NCBI RefSeq assembly: GCF_005221325.1
Contig: NZ_CP039890.1
Coordinates: 186,001-250,000, forward strand
Direction of reading: 5' to 3'
DNA from: Agrobacterium tumefaciens
Lineage (GTDB): Bacteria > Pseudomonadota > Alphaproteobacteria > Rhizobiales > Rhizobiaceae
DNA: 64,000 nucleotides
The position numbers were made by a program, and so were the translations under genes. Position 1 is the stretch's first letter. The number at the start of each line of letters is the position of its first letter. The notes beneath the pieces were generated by a model that worked only from the letters and a program-made list of their open reading frames with translations, was not told the DNA's origin and searched no databases. Below are positions 16,950 to 24,821 of the stretch, piece after piece.

Positions 16950-18661
16950 ACAGCTCGGCACCAGCATCCACGACACTTGTAACGGACATTAAAACCGTGC
17001 CGCTTCTTGAAATCAGCAATCTGAGCCTCCGCCATCTGTCAAAGTCTGGATCTTCGAAAATCCTGGAAGATGTCAGCTTTACGCTCAGCCGCGGCGAGAT
17101 CCTGGGAATCATCGGCGAGTCGGGTGCCGGAAAATCAACGATTGGAAACGCGATCCTTGGGCTGCTACCTCCTGAAATCGAGCAGGTGTCCGGGACAATC
17201 GTCATCGAAGGGAAACCCCTCGATCCACTCGACAGACAGAGCGACCTGGCGCGGCGTCGGCGGGTTTCGGCGGTATTTCAGGACCACACCGCTTCCCTCG
17301 ATCCGCTGATGAGCGTCGGTGCCCAGATCACCGAGACGGTTCGAGCCCATAACGCGGACCTCACCATGGGTGATGCCCGCATGCGTTCGCTGGACCTTCT
17401 CGGCCGGGTTGGCATTCCCGACCCGGAGCGTCGCTATGGTCACTTTCCGCACCAGTTTTCCGGTGGGCAGCGACAGCGGGCGGTGATCGCCATGGCCCTG
17501 GCCGGATCGCCAGATTTCATTATCGCGGATGAACCGACCTCTGCACTGGATGCAACCGTGCAAAAGCAAATTCTGACACTGTTGCGCACTCTCGTTAATG
17601 AAACGGGGGTTTCAGTCATTCTTGTCACCCATGACATGGGTGTCGTCGCGGAAGTGACTGATCGCGTACTGGTCATGCGCAAGGGAAAGGTCGTTGAGGA
17701 AAACGACACCGACAGTGTGATCGACAAACCTGCCGAGGACTATACTCGTGATCTTCTCGCCGCGGTTCCCCGGTTACTTCTGAACACCCCGGATACTGGC
17801 GGGACGAGCCACAACGGTCAACGGGGGGAACAAGCAGGTCCCGCTTCAAGGGATGCTTCCAATCCATCTCTTGTGGTCGAAGGCATTGGAAAGACTTTCG
17901 TTGCAAGGGGGCTGTCCTCGTTGATCGACAGAGGGCGTGGCTCTTCACGATACGCCTTGAGCGATATCAGCCTGACGCTGCTACGCGGCGAGATCACCGG
18001 TGTAGTGGGGGAAAGTGGTAGCGGAAAAACGACCTTCGGCCGGATCATTGCGGGGCTGGAAACGGCATCGACAGGAACGATGCTGCTGGAGGGCCGTCCC
18101 TACGACGTGACACAATCGGGGCAGCGCAATGGCCTGCTCGGACAGGTTCAGATGATTTTTCAGGATCCAGCTGTTTCGTTAAACCCAACGATGCGCATAG
18201 GCGAAACCTTGCGCGAAAGCCTTCACTTCTGCGCAGGTGCCAGAGACGACAGCAAGACGCTCTTACTCGACGCCATGATGGAACGGCTTGGGCTTTCGCT
18301 GGGCCTGCTGACCCGGTATCCGCATCAGCTCTCCGGTGGGCAGAAACAGCGCGTTTGCATCGCAAGGGCTCTTCTGGCGCGTCCGCAAATCATCGTCGCT
18401 GACGAGCCGACCTCGGCACTTGATGTCTCGGTGCAGGCCCAGATCATCGAACTGCTCAGGGAGACCGTTCAAAGCCAGAACCTTTCGATGCTGTTTATCT
18501 CGCACGATCTGGCGGTCGTTCAACAGCTCTGCCGATCGGTTTTCATCTTGAGGGACGGCAAGATCGAGGACAGCGGCCCTTGTGACGACGTCTTCTCGAA
18601 TTCGCGAAATCCATACACGCGGAGTCTCATTGACGCACGTCCACAAAGATTCACGCACTGA
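16946..18661 (+). CDS. Fused peptide ABC transporter ATPase, DppD-DppF type
   Basis: A 571-residue protein with two complete ATPase halves. The first has Walker A GESGAGKST, signature FSGGQRQRAVIA and Walker B FIIADEPTSALD. The second, starting near residue 300, has Walker A GESGSGKTT, signature LSGGQKQRVCIA and Walker B IIVADEPTSALD. Each half ends with a His switch (LVTHDMG, FISHDLA). A single fused ATPase commonly replaces separate DppD and DppF subunits in alphaproteobacteria. It completes a four-gene importer with the genes upstream. The CapA-like gene follows about 110 bases later. Confidence 0.92.
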   Translation: MNSSAPASTTLVTDIKTVPLLEISNLSLRHLSKSGSSKILEDVSFTLSRGEILGIIGESGAGKSTIGNAILGLLPPEIEQVSGTIVIEGKPLDPLDRQSDLARRRRVSAVFQDHTASLDPLMSVGAQITETVRAHNADLTMGDARMRSLDLLGRVGIPDPERRYGHFPHQFSGGQRQRAVIAMALAGSPDFIIADEPTSALDATVQKQILTLLRTLVNETGVSVILVTHDMGVVAEVTDRVLVMRKGKVVEENDTDSVIDKPAEDYTRDLLAAVPRLLLNTPDTGGTSHNGQRGEQAGPASRDASNPSLVVEGIGKTFVARGLSSLIDRGRGSSRYALSDISLTLLRGEITGVVGESGSGKTTFGRIIAGLETASTGTMLLEGRPYDVTQSGQRNGLLGQVQMIFQDPAVSLNPTMRIGETLRESLHFCAGARDDSKTLLLDAMMERLGLSLGLLTRYPHQLSGGQKQRVCIARALLARPQIIVADEPTSALDVSVQAQIIELLRETVQSQNLSMLFISHDLAVVQQLCRSVFILRDGKIEDSGPCDDVFSNSRNPYTRSLIDARPQRFTH

Positions 18662-18774
18662 GCATCTCCGCGGAACACGCCGTTCCACTCCCGGCACAGC
18701 AGCTCCACAAGCGCCGTTGTTGCGGTTGTCAACCAATACGCCGTCCGATGGGCGGTCAACACAGGCAAAAGCGT

Positions 18775-20007
18775 ATGACAGGACGATTTACCTTGGCCGT
18801 GACCGGCCAGTCTCTCATCAAGCATGACATTCGGGATATCGACGCCGCGGAATTCAGGGCGGTCCAGAATATCCTTCGAAAAGCAGATCTTTCTTTTACA
18901 AATTTTGAGGGCACCATACTTGGAGATCATGGCGGATGGCCACTGAAAGGTTCGTTTTTCGGATGTAGCCGACCAATCGTTCTCGATGCTCTGGCCGAGA
19001 CGGGTTTCGGCGCACTGTCGCTATCCAACAACCACGCGTTTGACCTAGGTCCGTCAGGGGTTCTGGCAACGTTGGACGAAGTGGAACGACGTCGGATGCT
19101 GCATGCAGGGATCGGACGGGATCACCGGCACGCAACCCAAGCAGGCAGGGGAGTGGTTGGCACAAACCGCATAGCGATGGTTGCCATGGATGGGGGGCCA
19201 GGGCCTGATCTCATGTATGCAGCTGACGGCGACGAACATCGCCCCGCGCGTCCCGGCATCAACCGTCTTAAACTTTCTCAGCTCATTGAGGTGGACGATC
19301 GCGCCTTTGAAGAGCTGAGCGCGATCCGGGACAAGGTCGGATATACTGCAATCGATCTTTCCAATGACAGTCAACCGAACGACCCGCCATTCGTGGATCC
19401 CATTGACGAACTGGCGCTCGGCCGGACAATCTTCAAGCGCGCAGGTCGATTTGGGCGCAACGTGCGCATCGACGACCGCGACATGGAGCGAAACCTCCAG
19501 GAAATCGCGTCAGCCGCGAGCGAGGGATACCTCGTCGTCGCCTATCTGCATCATCATCACTGGGCGTCCGACTGGTACAAGGTTCCTGAGTGGGTTGGCT
19601 CCATCGCACGTCGCTGTATTGACGCAGGGGCCGCAATGTTCCTGAGCCACGGCGCGCCGGTGCTTCAGCCACTGGAGATTTATAACGGACGGCCGATTTT
19701 CTACAGCCTCGGCAATTTCATATTCCATGTTCCTTCCAAATCAACCTGGCATTCACCGGAAGTCTGGGAGAGTGTGATTGGTGTGTGCAGCTTCGAGGCC
19801 GACAACCGACTGGTAGAGATCGAATTCCATCCCGTTGTCATCGGTGGCGAGGAGGGTTTGAGCCATTCAAGACTGGAGGAGCGACTGGCGCCCCATATTG
19901 CGACCGACGGTAGAGCGAACCGAATTCTCGCGCGGTTTCAGGCGCAGTCGGCCGAGCTGGGGGCACAAATCCACATAGAAGACAACATCGGCATTCTTCG
20001 GCTCTGA
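18775..20007 (+). CDS. CapA-family metallophosphoesterase-like protein
   Basis: A 410-residue protein of the CapA/PgsA family (calcineurin-like phosphoesterase fold). The metal-binding motifs are DLSFTNFEGTIL, LSNNHAFDLGPSGV, YLHHHHWASDWYKVP and MFLSHGAPVLQPLEIY, ending with the family signature FYSLGNFIF. Unlike classical CapA it has no N-terminal membrane anchor. The start at 18775 (MTGRFTLAVTGQSLIKHDI) is chosen because this strand begins the fold; an in-frame ATG at 18748 adds only nine polar residues. CapA proteins act in poly-gamma-glutamate synthesis or transport. Here, placed between a peptide importer and a peptidase, a role in degrading or processing a gamma-linked substrate is possible. 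Confidence 0.8.
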   Translation: MTGRFTLAVTGQSLIKHDIRDIDAAEFRAVQNILRKADLSFTNFEGTILGDHGGWPLKGSFFGCSRPIVLDALAETGFGALSLSNNHAFDLGPSGVLATLDEVERRRMLHAGIGRDHRHATQAGRGVVGTNRIAMVAMDGGPGPDLMYAADGDEHRPARPGINRLKLSQLIEVDDRAFEELSAIRDKVGYTAIDLSNDSQPNDPPFVDPIDELALGRTIFKRAGRFGRNVRIDDRDMERNLQEIASAASEGYLVVAYLHHHHWASDWYKVPEWVGSIARRCIDAGAAMFLSHGAPVLQPLEIYNGRPIFYSLGNFIFHVPSKSTWHSPEVWESVIGVCSFEADNRLVEIEFHPVVIGGEEGLSHSRLEERLAPHIATDGRANRILARFQAQSAELGAQIHIEDNIGILRL

Positions 20008-20123
20008 GTTCCGGACCACCTGATATGAGGCAGGACAAAATGCCTTCAGGCCCTCGTGTCAAACCAACGAACTGACATCGCCTAACCAAAACCATATCCA
20101 GATAAAGAGCGGAGCACAGATCC

Positions 20124-21419
20124 ATGGAAACGACGGCAAGAAACGATACCGGGTTACGTGACGAGCTTCTCGAAAGGTTCTTCCGATATGTCGGCATCGA
20201 AAGTCAGAGCAATGTGGCAGCGGCCGAATTGCCCTCGACGCCGGGACAACTGAAACTTGCCTTGTTGCTGGCACAGGAACTTCAGGAGCTCGGCATTGAA
20301 GACGTACTTGTCGACGAAAATGCAATCGTCACGGCGGTAAGGCGCGGTTCAAATCCGAATGCCCCGCGCATCGGCTTTATTGCCCACCTCGATACGGTCG
20401 ATGTTGGACTATCCGCGAATATCAAGCCGCAGATCAAGCGATTTGAAGGGCGCGATTTATGCATGAACGAGGACCGGCACATCTGGCTGCGGGTGGCTGA
20501 CCATCCGGAAATAGAATCCTGGAGGGGAGGAGACGTCATCCTGAGCGACGGAACAAGTGTACTTGGCGCCGACAACAAAGCGGCAATCACTGTGATCATG
20601 ACGCTGCTCGCCCGATTTGAAGATGACACGCCTACCGGTGATATTGCGGTTGCCTTCGTGCCGGACGAAGAGATCGGCTTGCGGGGAGCAAAAGCCCTCG
20701 ATCTTGCCCGTTTCCCCTGCGATTTCGCCTATACGATCGATTGCTGCGAGGAGGGCGAGGTGGTGGTGGAAAACTTCAATGCGGCATCTGCGGAGATTAT
20801 TTTCACGGGCGTCAGCGCCCATCCGATGTCGGCCAAGGGCGTCCTCGTAAATCCTCTTTTGATGGCGATTGATTTCATCTCCCATTTCGATCGTAGGGAT
20901 ACACCTGAACACACCGTGGGCAGGGAAGGGTATTTCTGGTTCAGGGATCTCAGCGCCAGCGATAGTGAGGCGCGGCTAAAAGTCATGATCCGCGACTTCG
21001 AGCGGAACAGCTTCGAAGAGCGCAAGAAGCGAATTGGCGAAGTGGCGACACTTGTTGCCGCACAATACCCGACAGGCGCAGTTCGCAGCTCCGTTTTGGA
21101 CACATATGACAATATCGGCGATCATCTTGCCGCCGATTCCCGCGCGGCTGACCTGCTGTTCAGCGCTCTTGACGAGCTCGGCATAAAAAAGAAGATCGTC
21201 CCGATGCGGGGCGGGACTGATGGTGCAGTGTTGTCCGCTCGCGGCATCCCGACGCCGAACTTTTTCACGGGCGCCTATAACTTCCACTCGCGCTTCGAAT
21301 TCCTTCCTGTCTCCGCATTCGTAAAATCCTACGAGACAGCCCGGACAATCTGCAAACTGGCGGCACAGGGCGGCATCAACGTGCGGCGCTCCGCTGCAAA
21401 ATTTCTGGAAGCGGACTGA
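20124..21419 (+). CDS. M20-family peptidase, PepT-like
   Basis: A 431-residue zinc peptidase. The metal ligands and catalytic residues are in the expected places: FIAHLDTVDVG (first zinc His and catalytic Asp), SVLGADNKAAI (bridging Asp), VPDEEIG (catalytic Glu pair) and a late IPTPNFFTGAYNFHSRFEFLPV (final His). The TGAYNFHS ending is characteristic of peptidase T, which releases the N-terminal residue of tripeptides in the cytoplasm. The length is close to known PepT (about 410). It follows the CapA-like gene by 116 bases and precedes the CtlX-like gene by 4 bases. It probably hydrolyses the imported peptide. Confidence 0.85.
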   Translation: METTARNDTGLRDELLERFFRYVGIESQSNVAAAELPSTPGQLKLALLLAQELQELGIEDVLVDENAIVTAVRRGSNPNAPRIGFIAHLDTVDVGLSANIKPQIKRFEGRDLCMNEDRHIWLRVADHPEIESWRGGDVILSDGTSVLGADNKAAITVIMTLLARFEDDTPTGDIAVAFVPDEEIGLRGAKALDLARFPCDFAYTIDCCEEGEVVVENFNAASAEIIFTGVSAHPMSAKGVLVNPLLMAIDFISHFDRRDTPEHTVGREGYFWFRDLSASDSEARLKVMIRDFERNSFEERKKRIGEVATLVAAQYPTGAVRSSVLDTYDNIGDHLAADSRAADLLFSALDELGIKKKIVPMRGGTDGAVLSARGIPTPNFFTGAYNFHSRFEFLPVSAFVKSYETARTICKLAAQGGINVRRSAAKFLEAD

Positions 21420-21423
21420 ACCC

Positions 21424-22347
21424 ATGCGATATTCTGCCCAAGCACCGGCCTCAGTCGTGATGATCCGGCCTCATAATTTTACGGTTAATACCGAGACGGC
21501 TGATGACAACAGTTTTCAAGCCGCGGGCATCGGTGTCTCGGACATCACACAAATGGCTTATGCCGAGATAACCAACGCAGCCAAAACGCTCCGACATCAC
21601 GGTGTGACCGTCCATATGTTTGACGATGAGGGGACGACGACACCTGACTCGGTCTTTCCCAACAACTGGTTCTCGACACATGCCGGCGGGCTTGTTGCGA
21701 TTTATCCCATGCGGGCAAAAAATCGCAGAAAAGAGCGACGGGTCGATGTTATCGAAATGCTGAAATCGGAATACCGGGTGCAGCAGGTTATCGACTACTC
21801 CGGGCTGGAACCTGATGGACTTTTTCTCGAAGGAACGGGTGCGATGGTCCTCGACCACGTTGACAGGGTCGCATACGCCGCCCGCTCGGATCGCACAAAT
21901 CCTGTTGCGCTCGAGCGGTTCGCCACACAATTCGGCTTTGAGCCGATGGTGTTTGATGCATGCGATGCGCAGGGAATGCCCGTCTACCATACAAATGTAT
22001 TGATGTGCATCGGAACCGATTTTGCCATGATCGGGAGCGGTATGATACGCGACACCTCCCGTCGTGAAGAGATTCTGGCCCGCTTGCATAGGTCAGGGCG
22101 GGAGGTGATTGAACTGCGCGACGATCAGATTGGCAAATTTGCCGGCAATGCACTGGAACTTGGGGGGAATAGTGGGCGCTTTCTGGCCATGTCTACGACG
22201 GCTGTGGCATCGCTTGAACCTCACCAGCGAGAAGCGATCGAAGACTGCGTACGAATTGTTGCGCTTGATATACCCTCTATTGAGATGGCCGGAGGGTCCG
22301 TGCGTTGCACCCTGGCCGGCATTCACCTGCTCCCCCGCAAAACTTAG
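21424..22347 (+). CDS. CtlX-like guanidino/ureido hydrolase (amidinotransferase superfamily)
   Basis: A 307-residue protein of the arginine deiminase/DDAH superfamily. Recognised features are VVMIRPHNFTVN at the start, the substrate-Asp motif PDSVFPNNWFSTH near residue 75, FLEGTGAMVLDHVDRVAYAARS, MPVYHTNVLMCIG with the catalytic His, and GGSVRCTLAGIHL near residue 296 with the catalytic Cys. The FLEGTG and VYHTNV motifs are those of CtlX (citrulline-utilisation hydrolase) proteins. The reaction would cleave a ureido or guanidino side chain, giving ornithine and ammonia from a citrulline- or arginine-like compound. It is the last gene of the import-and-degrade operon. The next gene is traI, about 165 bases downstream. 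Confidence 0.8.
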   Translation: MRYSAQAPASVVMIRPHNFTVNTETADDNSFQAAGIGVSDITQMAYAEITNAAKTLRHHGVTVHMFDDEGTTTPDSVFPNNWFSTHAGGLVAIYPMRAKNRRKERRVDVIEMLKSEYRVQQVIDYSGLEPDGLFLEGTGAMVLDHVDRVAYAARSDRTNPVALERFATQFGFEPMVFDACDAQGMPVYHTNVLMCIGTDFAMIGSGMIRDTSRREEILARLHRSGREVIELRDDQIGKFAGNALELGGNSGRFLAMSTTAVASLEPHQREAIEDCVRIVALDIPSIEMAGGSVRCTLAGIHLLPRKT

Positions 22348-22435
22348 GATTTTCCAAGTCGCGCCTTCCCTGTTGGCCGATGCGTTTGATGAATAGGAAA
22401 GGAAAGTAAAAGCGGCATGGACTGCTGACGGCGAG

Positions 22436-22453
22436 CACTGCAGATCTGCAGAT
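22436..22453. promoter_or_regulatory. tra box of the traI-trb operon
   Basis: CACTGCAGATCTGCAGAT holds a 14-bp exact palindrome (CTGCAGATCTGCAG). It lies 58 bases upstream of the traI start codon, at the position used by TraR with its AHL in Ti-type plasmids. The core matches the known box, but the outermost palindromic bases are C/G where the textbook box has GTGCAG...CTGCAC. Confidence 0.8.
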
Positions 22454-22511
22454 AGCCACGTCGCTTTCGAGATGCTCTTTCTTCGCACGGTGAAATCAAG
22501 CGGAGAAAGAT

Positions 22512-23150
22512 ATGCGGATCCTGACCGTTCCCCCTGATCAACACGCCCATCACAAAGATGAACTGGCGCAGATGCACCGACTTCGCGAAATGGTCTTCCG
22601 AGGTCGCCTAGAATGGGATGTCACAGTCACCGAGACAGGCGAATTTGACGAGTACGACCGGTTCGACCCCACCTATGTCCTTGCGGTGACAGACTATGGA
22701 CGTGTGATCGGATGCGCGCGCCTTCTGCCCGCACAAGGCCCGACCATGCTGAAACGCACATTTCCGCGACTTCTGGCGGATGGCTCGCTCAACGCGACCA
22801 ATGCGATGATCGAGAGTTCCCGCTTCTGCGTCGATACGACATTACCCGCAGGTAGGGAAGGGAGCCAACTCCACCTTGCAACATTGACCATGTTCGCCGG
22901 GATCATCGAATGGTCGATGGCGAATGGCTACGACAAGATCGTTACCGCCACCGATCTACGTTTCGAGCGTATCTTGAACCGAGCGGGATGGCCGATGGCG
23001 CGGTTGGGTGAACCCGTTCCGATTGGCAATACCGTCGCCATCGCCGGCACGCTTCCAGCGGACCAGGAGAGCTTCGAACAGGTTCGCCCTTCGAACTATC
23101 GATCCGTTCTCTCTTGTGCCGATGATCACCCGGAGAGGAGCGCGGCGTGA
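22512..23150 (+). CDS. traI: TraI, acyl-homoserine-lactone synthase
   Basis: A 212-residue LuxI-family enzyme that makes the AHL signal (3-oxo-octanoyl type in Ti plasmids) from S-adenosylmethionine and acyl carrier protein. The invariant residues are present: R25, F29, W35 (REMVFRGRLEWDV), D49, D52 (DEYDRFDP), R70 (CARLLP) and the ESSRFCVD strand. The gene starts 58 bases after a tra box with a GGAGAAAG ribosome-binding site. It overlaps trbB by 4 bases, the standard head of the quorum-controlled trb operon. A decayed paralogue lies at 7402. Confidence 0.95.
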   Translation: MRILTVPPDQHAHHKDELAQMHRLREMVFRGRLEWDVTVTETGEFDEYDRFDPTYVLAVTDYGRVIGCARLLPAQGPTMLKRTFPRLLADGSLNATNAMIESSRFCVDTTLPAGREGSQLHLATLTMFAGIIEWSMANGYDKIVTATDLRFERILNRAGWPMARLGEPVPIGNTVAIAGTLPADQESFEQVRPSNYRSVLSCADDHPERSAA

Positions 23151-24118
23151 ACCAGCTACGTTCCCACCCTCGCCTCGTTCGCAAGCTCCAGGATGCGCTT
23201 GGCGACCAGCTATGCGTCGCGCTAGACGATGCGACAGTCGTCGAGATCATGCTCAATCCGGACGGCCGACTGTTCATTGAACGCCTCGGTCACGGTGTAG
23301 CCGGGGCCGGGGTCATGACACCAGCGGCTGCGGAAGTCATCATCGGTAGCGTCGCCCATGCATTGCAGTCGGAGGCAGATGACGAGCACCCTATCATCTC
23401 CGGCGAACTGCCCATCGGTGGCCATCGCTTCGAGGGTCTTCTTCCGCCCATCGTGTCCGGTCCGACCTTCACGATCCGTCGCCGCGCCTCGCGTCTCATC
23501 CCGCTCGACGATTATGTGACGTCGAAGGTGATGACAGAGGCCCAGGCATCAGCCATCCGAAGCGCCATAGGCGCCCGCATGAACATCGTCATTTCCGGCG
23601 GCACTGGCTCCGGCAAGACCACGCTCGCTAATGCAATCATCGCGGAGATCGTTCTGAGCGCACCGGATGATCGGACGGTGATCCTCGAGGACACCGCCGA
23701 GATCCAATGCGCAGCGGAGAATGCAGTCTGCCTGCATACCAGCGATAGAATCGACATGGCGCGGTTGCTTAAGAGCACCATGCGACTGCGTCCAGACCGC
23801 ATCATCGTCGGTGAGGTCCGCGACGGTGCAGCGCTCACGCTCCTGAAGGCCTGGAACACCGGTCATCCCGGCGGGGTCACTACAATCCATTCAAACACCG
23901 CGATGTCGGCGCTGCGGCGGCTTGAGCAACTGACTGCCGAGGCCAGCCAGCAGCCCATGCAGGAAGTGATCGGCGAGGCGGTCGATCTCGTCGTCTCCAT
24001 CGAGCGGACGGGAAAGGGGAGGCGGGTCCGAGAGGTGATTCACATCGAGGGTTACCGCAACGACCACTACCAGACCGAACACTATGCCCAGATCGACGAG
24101 GACAGCCATGTCGCGTAA
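23147..24118 (+). CDS. trbB: TrbB, VirB11-type traffic ATPase
   Basis: A 323-residue ATPase of the mating channel, acting as a hexamer at the cytoplasmic face of the inner membrane. Walker A ([15 protein letters not shown]) is near residue 150, an acidic Asp box ([11 protein letters not shown]) follows, Walker B-like [22 protein letters not shown], and the His box is [12 protein letters not shown]. All are standard for the VirB11 family. The N-terminal domain ([23 protein letters not shown]) matches TrbB of Ti and RP4 plasmids. The gene overlaps traI and trbC on either side. Confidence 0.95.
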   Translation: MNQLRSHPRLVRKLQDALGDQLCVALDDATVVEIMLNPDGRLFIERLGHGVAGAGVMTPAAAEVIIGSVAHALQSEADDEHPIISGELPIGGHRFEGLLPPIVSGPTFTIRRRASRLIPLDDYVTSKVMTEAQASAIRSAIGARMNIVISGGTGSGKTTLANAIIAEIVLSAPDDRTVILEDTAEIQCAAENAVCLHTSDRIDMARLLKSTMRLRPDRIIVGEVRDGAALTLLKAWNTGHPGGVTTIHSNTAMSALRRLEQLTAEASQQPMQEVIGEAVDLVVSIERTGKGRRVREVIHIEGYRNDHYQTEHYAQIDEDSHVA

Positions 24119-24518
24119 GACTTATTCCATTCTCGCAGTGATTACGTTTGCCGCCGTCTGCTTTAGCATTTCCGAGCAAGCATTGGCGTCCTCGGGAGGT
24201 GGCGGTCTCCCCTGGGAATCGCCGCTGCAGCAGATTCAGCAATCCATTACTGGCCCCGTCGCGGGGTTCATCGCCCTTACAGCGGTCGCGATCGCCGGCG
24301 CAATGCTGATCTTCGGTGGGGAACTCAACGATTTCGCGCGGCGGCTCTGCTACGTCGCGCTGGTCGGCGGCGTGCTGCTCAGCGCCACCCAAATCGTCGC
24401 CCTGTTTGGCGCGACCGGCGCCTCAATTGGCGAGCGCCACGCCGAGGGAGGCGTGGCTCCAGTCGTCTCTGTACCCGTGACGACGCCGTCAGCAGTAGGG
24501 GAGGGAGCCCGTGGCTGA
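24108..24518 (+). CDS. trbC: TrbC, conjugative pilin precursor
   Basis: A 136-residue protein with a cleavable signal (ending SEQALA before [23 protein letters not shown]). Two hydrophobic segments follow ([17 protein letters not shown] and [20 protein letters not shown]), the layout of TrbC/VirB2 pilins. The ATG at 24108 lies inside the end of trbB. The mature pilin of related plasmids is trimmed and circularised. The extended tail after GERHAEGG would be the part removed, by analogy. Confidence 0.9.
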   Translation: MSRKTYSILAVITFAAVCFSISEQALASSGGGGLPWESPLQQIQQSITGPVAGFIALTAVAIAGAMLIFGGELNDFARRLCYVALVGGVLLSATQIVALFGATGASIGERHAEGGVAPVVSVPVTTPSAVGEGARG

Positions 24519-24810
24519 AGCCGGTTCCAATCTCATCCGGTCGCGGGTACATCGGGCGCTGTCACGTCCCAACCTGTTGATGGGCGCCGATCGCGAGCTT
24601 GTCCTCGTAACGGCGCTCGCCGCCGTCATCCTGATCTTCGTGGTTCTGACCTGGTATGCGGCGCTCTTCGGTATCGCAATCTGGCTGGTCACCGTCGCCG
24701 CCCTTCGTATGATGGCCAAGGCTGATCCGCTGATGCGACGGGTCTATATCCGACATATTTCGTATAAGACCTTCTACCGCGCGACATCATCGCCGTGGCG
24801 CAGCTACTGA
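24511..24810 (+). CDS. trbD: TrbD, VirB3-type membrane protein of the mating channel
   Basis: A 99-residue inner-membrane protein beginning with GTG (GAGGGAGCCCGTG). The residues [32 protein letters not shown] are a VirB3/TrbD family signature, and two hydrophobic helices follow. The gene overlaps trbC by 8 bases and ends just before the trbE start. It is needed for channel assembly together with the TrbE ATPase. Confidence 0.9.
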   Translation: MAEAGSNLIRSRVHRALSRPNLLMGADRELVLVTALAAVILIFVVLTWYAALFGIAIWLVTVAALRMMAKADPLMRRVYIRHISYKTFYRATSSPWRSY

Positions 24811-24821
24811 GGGAGTACGGC

